Below, one piece after another: positions 6,496-8,118 of a stretch of 8,118 nt of DNA. The notes under the pieces were generated by a model, which did not search any database, was not told the DNA's origin, and worked only from the letters and a program-made list of their open reading frames with translations. Origin of the DNA: an uncultured Solirubrobacterales bacterium (GTDB lineage Bacteria; Actinomycetota; Thermoleophilia; Solirubrobacterales; 70-9); the NCBI GenBank assembly GCA_937910825.1, contig CALEMO010000053.1, positions 1 to 8,118 of the forward strand, written 5' to 3'. The first letter of the stretch is position 1. Every line of letters starts with the position of its first letter. The position numbers and the translations under genes were made by a program.

Positions 6496-7643
6496 GGAGC
6501 TGCTTCGGCGGGGGCACGCGCGGCAATCGAGCGGGCGACGGTCCCGGTCGCGCCGAGCACGAATACGGTGATCAGCGCCGGCAGCAGGTAGCCGCTGAGA
6601 CCGGTCAGTACGCCGGCGCCTATTGCCCCGAGCATCTGTCCTCCGCCCCAGGCTACGTTCGCCGCACCCGAGGCATAACCCTGGTTTAGACCGGCCGCGG
6701 CAGCGACGTCGGCGATCAATGTGCTGGCCGGGGTAAAAGCGATGCCGGAGCCGAAGGCGATGAAAATCACGGCGACGAAGATAACCGTCAGGTCCGCGAA
6801 GATGCCGACCACGGCGATCGCCACGGCGACGATCGCTATCCCGACAAGATACGGCCCGGTGCGCCCGACCCGGTCGCTGTAGCGACCGACCAGTGGGCCG
6901 ACCACCGCTTCTGCCACCGAGCCCGCAGCGAAAGCCGCGGCGATCAGCAACGGCGTCGCCCCGAGGTCGTCCATGCGCAGCGGAGCGAGCACCACGATCA
7001 GACCGAAAGCAAACGACGGCGCCGCCAGCAGCAAGATCGAAGGCAGAAGTCCCGAGCCCCGGGCGGCATCGACCGCCTGGTCGATTCGCTGGCTCTCCAC
7101 ACTTGAAGGCGAAGGAATGCTCCAGGCCATAAACCCCAAGATGATGGCCAGCAGGAAGACCGAGCTGAAGACGATCTCGGTGCCGATCTGATGAGCGAGC
7201 ACCCCGAGCGGCGCGCCAGTCAGTTCGCCGACCACGGCCGCGGCGATCACCGTGCCGACCAGGCTGCCGCGCTGCTCCGGCGGGCCGGCGGATACCACCC
7301 AGCTGATCGCTCCGGCCCAGAGCATTGCGCCGCTGGCACCCTGGAAAAAACGGCTGAGATCGAGCAGCCAGGTCTGCTCGGCGAAGCCGAAGATCGGGCT
7401 GAAGATACCCATGCCGACCAGGCCGATGAGTACCGCTCGGCGGGAGTTGAAGCGGGCGACGAACCAACCGGCCGGCAGCGCCGCGACCAGGGTCCCGGCC
7501 GCAAAGCTGCCGGAAAGCAGACCGACCCCGGCCTCGGAAAGGCCGAGGTCACTGCGGTAGTCCGGCAGCAGTGGGGTCAGGACCGAAAAGAAGGCGACTT
7601 CGAGGAAGACGACCGAGCAGGCAAGAATGAGCAGACGACGCAT
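6483..7643 (-). CDS. MFS transporter (drug:H+ antiporter-like, 12 membrane segments)
   Basis: A 386-residue, strongly hydrophobic protein; the pattern of hydrophobic blocks fits 12 membrane helices in two halves. GWFVARFNSRR (59-69) is the motif A loop between helices 2 and 3, though its Asp is replaced. GPLVGRYSDRVGR (249-261) is the second, better conserved copy with Asp257-Arg258. A hydrophilic linker at about 177-198 (PSPSSVESQRIDQAVDAARG) separates the halves. TM5 has the small-residue pattern GELTGAPLG (139-147), like motif C of antiporters. The cargo is unknown; the family exports drugs, sugars or metabolites. The start ATG 7643 has AGGA seven bases upstream. It heads a minus-strand run with the aldonolactone oxidase (one base apart), so import of a precursor or export of the oxidation product is a reasonable inference. 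The C-terminal tail AARAPAEAAPEPT is disordered. Confidence 0.9.
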   Translation of the reverse strand: MRRLLILACSVVFLEVAFFSVLTPLLPDYRSDLGLSEAGVGLLSGSFAAGTLVAALPAGWFVARFNSRRAVLIGLVGMGIFSPIFGFAEQTWLLDLSRFFQGASGAMLWAGAISWVVSAGPPEQRGSLVGTVIAAAVVGELTGAPLGVLAHQIGTEIVFSSVFLLAIILGFMAWSIPSPSSVESQRIDQAVDAARGSGLLPSILLLAAPSFAFGLIVVLAPLRMDDLGATPLLIAAAFAAGSVAEAVVGPLVGRYSDRVGRTGPYLVGIAIVAVAIAVVGIFADLTVIFVAVIFIAFGSGIAFTPASTLIADVAAAAGLNQGYASGAANVAWGGGQMLGAIGAGVLTGLSGYLLPALITVFVLGATGTVARSIAARAPAEAAPEPT

Positions 7644-7700
7644 CGCCCCATCCTGACACTCCAGCCGCCGACCGGCCGATCACGCTTCGGCATGTCAGAC

Positions 7701-7729
7701 TTAGCCACGCTGAAGCTCCGCAGTTTAAC
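7701..7729 (+). promoter_or_regulatory. Possible promoter of the tRNA-Ser(UGA) gene
   Basis: TTAGCC (7701-7706) and TTTAAC (7724-7729) are separated by 17 bases and end 6 bases before the tRNA 5' end. Matches to the sigma-70 consensus are partial (3/6 and 4/6). The 92-base gap also has to hold the divergent transporter promoter, which I cannot locate. Confidence 0.3.
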
Positions 7730-7735
7730 TTCCCC

Positions 7736-7793
7736 GGAGGGGTGGCAGAGCGGTTGAATGCACTGGTCTTGAAAACCAGCGTGGGTCCTAAGG
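7736..7793 (+). pseudogene. tRNA-Ser(UGA), truncated in the variable arm
   Basis: The 5' part is a normal class II serine tRNA: acceptor strand GGAGGGG (7736-7742), D arm GCAGAGCGGTTGAATGC (7745-7761), anticodon stem CTGGT/ACCAG with loop CTTGAAA and anticodon TGA at 7770-7772, then the beginning of a long variable arm GTGGGTCCTAAGG (7781-7793). After that the match stops. There is no GGTTCGAATCC T arm and no CCCCTCC to close the acceptor stem anywhere in the following 325 bases. The sequence GGGTTTGCGTACCC (7802-7815) is a small hairpin in the place of the T arm but lacks the conserved loop bases. As it stands, it cannot make a functional tRNA. Either the gene was cut by an insertion or rearrangement, or the assembly is wrong here. 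Confidence 0.75.
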
Positions 7794-7851
7794 CGTTTCG
7801 AGGGTTTGCGTACCCCATCGCTGCCCCACAGGGCCATCCTTAGAGCGACCC
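7783..7851. repeat. Imperfect inverted repeat across the tRNA break point
   Basis: GGGTCCTAAGG (7783-7793) is matched in inverse orientation by CCTTAGAGCGACCC (7838-7851), the second arm carrying three extra bases. The left arm ends at the point where tRNA homology stops. The arms enclose 44 bases including the GGGTTTGCGTACCC hairpin. It could be a recombination footprint or chance. Confidence 0.35.
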
Positions 7852-8118
7852 ATTTGCGTTGCTGGGAGCACCACCGCTCTTTTATGCCCCTCTCGACCTG
7901 TGTGGCCATGCATCCATATCGATCACCAGAAGTTCACGACTGTCTCCTGCTCCGGCATAACTGGCGCTGAGGCCAGGCGCTCCCGGCTTTTCTGAGGGGA
8001 ACCCTTTCGAGCTCGCCCATGATCTCGTCGATGAGCAAGTTGCCCCGTATAAGTTCAGCCAGTCGGCGGCATCGGCTCAGGAGCCCCTGGCCGGCAGTAA
8101 CTTGATCCGTTTCTTTGA
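7794..8118. other. Stretch with no recognisable gene after the broken tRNA
   Basis: These 325 bases have about 60% GC by hand count, somewhat lower than the neighbouring transporter gene. I find no RNA gene, no transposase or integrase motif, and no plus-strand reading frame longer than about 30 codons with a plausible start. TTTGCGT occurs twice (7805-7811 and 7853-7859). The only candidate coding signal is the minus-strand partial frame listed separately. Confidence 0.5.
7934..8118 (-). CDS. Possible C-terminal fragment of an unidentified protein
   Basis: A minus-strand frame is open from the right edge to TGA 7936-7934 (60 codons plus stop, no start in view). The middle reads LLSRCRRLAELIRGNLLIDE then IMGELERVPL, which looks like an amphipathic helical segment of a real protein. 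The end (RQLCRSRRQS) is arginine-rich and less convincing. I do not recognise a family. If real, it would be transcribed towards the broken tRNA and might belong to whatever interrupted that gene. Codon choice is mixed, with rare ATA, AGG and AGA codons not typical of the other genes here. It may equally be an accidental open frame. Confidence 0.22.
   Translation of the reverse strand, partial: KETDQVTAGQGLLSRCRRLAELIRGNLLIDEIMGELERVPLRKAGSAWPQRQLCRSRRQS

Noticed and set aside
6482..6526. Oxidase start at TTG 6526
   Set aside because: It would overlap the transporter by 44 bases and add a proline/arginine-rich stretch not seen at the family's N-terminus.
6478..7467. Long arginine/glycine-rich minus-strand frame overlapping the transporter
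   Set aside because: The other frame encodes a clear MFS protein with motif A; this one is its +1/-1 shadow.
7794..8118. CRISPR array, tandem repeat or group I intron after the broken tRNA
   Set aside because: No regular repeat units and no recognisable intron core were found by eye; only a 7-base repeat and one imperfect inverted repeat are present.

Overview
The window looks like chromosomal DNA of a high-GC bacterium, most likely an actinobacterium. This rests on the high GC of the genes, a TTG start used in a tightly packed gene pair, no CCA encoded after the tRNA-Ser(GCU) gene, and protein families (aldonolactone oxidase beside an alanine-racemase-fold deaminase/aldolase, actinobacterial-type ApbE) that are common there. 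Thermoleophilia (Solirubrobacter-like) would fit, but this is inference; no taxonomic marker is present.

Layout. Bases 1-121 hold the first 40 codons of a minus-strand TerC-family membrane protein. A 13-bp perfect hairpin (144-172) separates it from a large secreted penicillin-acylase-family Ntn hydrolase (205-2652, minus), which has a signal peptide, a strong Shine-Dalgarno sequence and a small hairpin in its leader. A complete tRNA-Ser(GCU) gene lies upstream on the minus strand (2886-2971). Next comes a plus-strand PLP fold-III enzyme of the deaminase/aldolase type (3026-4234). It converges on a three-gene minus-strand run that reads, in order of transcription, MFS transporter (7643-6483), FAD-linked aldonolactone oxidase (6481-5168) and an ApbE-like flavin transferase (5103-4231). 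The two convergent runs share the tetranucleotide CTAG as their overlapping stop codons. Beyond the transporter is the 5' two-thirds of a tRNA-Ser(UGA) gene (from 7736), which stops being tRNA-like at about 7793. The last 325 bases hold no recognisable gene, only a weak partial reading frame on the minus strand.

How the genes may work together. The PLP enzyme, aldonolactone oxidase and MFS transporter look like a small metabolic module between two serine tRNA genes that are both transcribed outwards. Its substrate cannot be read from the sequence. ApbE attaches FMN, not FAD, to proteins, so it is not an obvious maturase for the oxidase.

Two observations deserve most attention. First, the ApbE-like frame is open from end to end, but its flavin-binding GGxGKG motif lies in another frame for about 16 codons, and the following GGD segment is missing. 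This points to a frameshift plus a compensating deletion, so the protein is probably inactive. Second, the tRNA-Ser(UGA) gene is broken inside its variable arm, which marks a junction (integration, rearrangement or assembly artefact) at the right side of the window.
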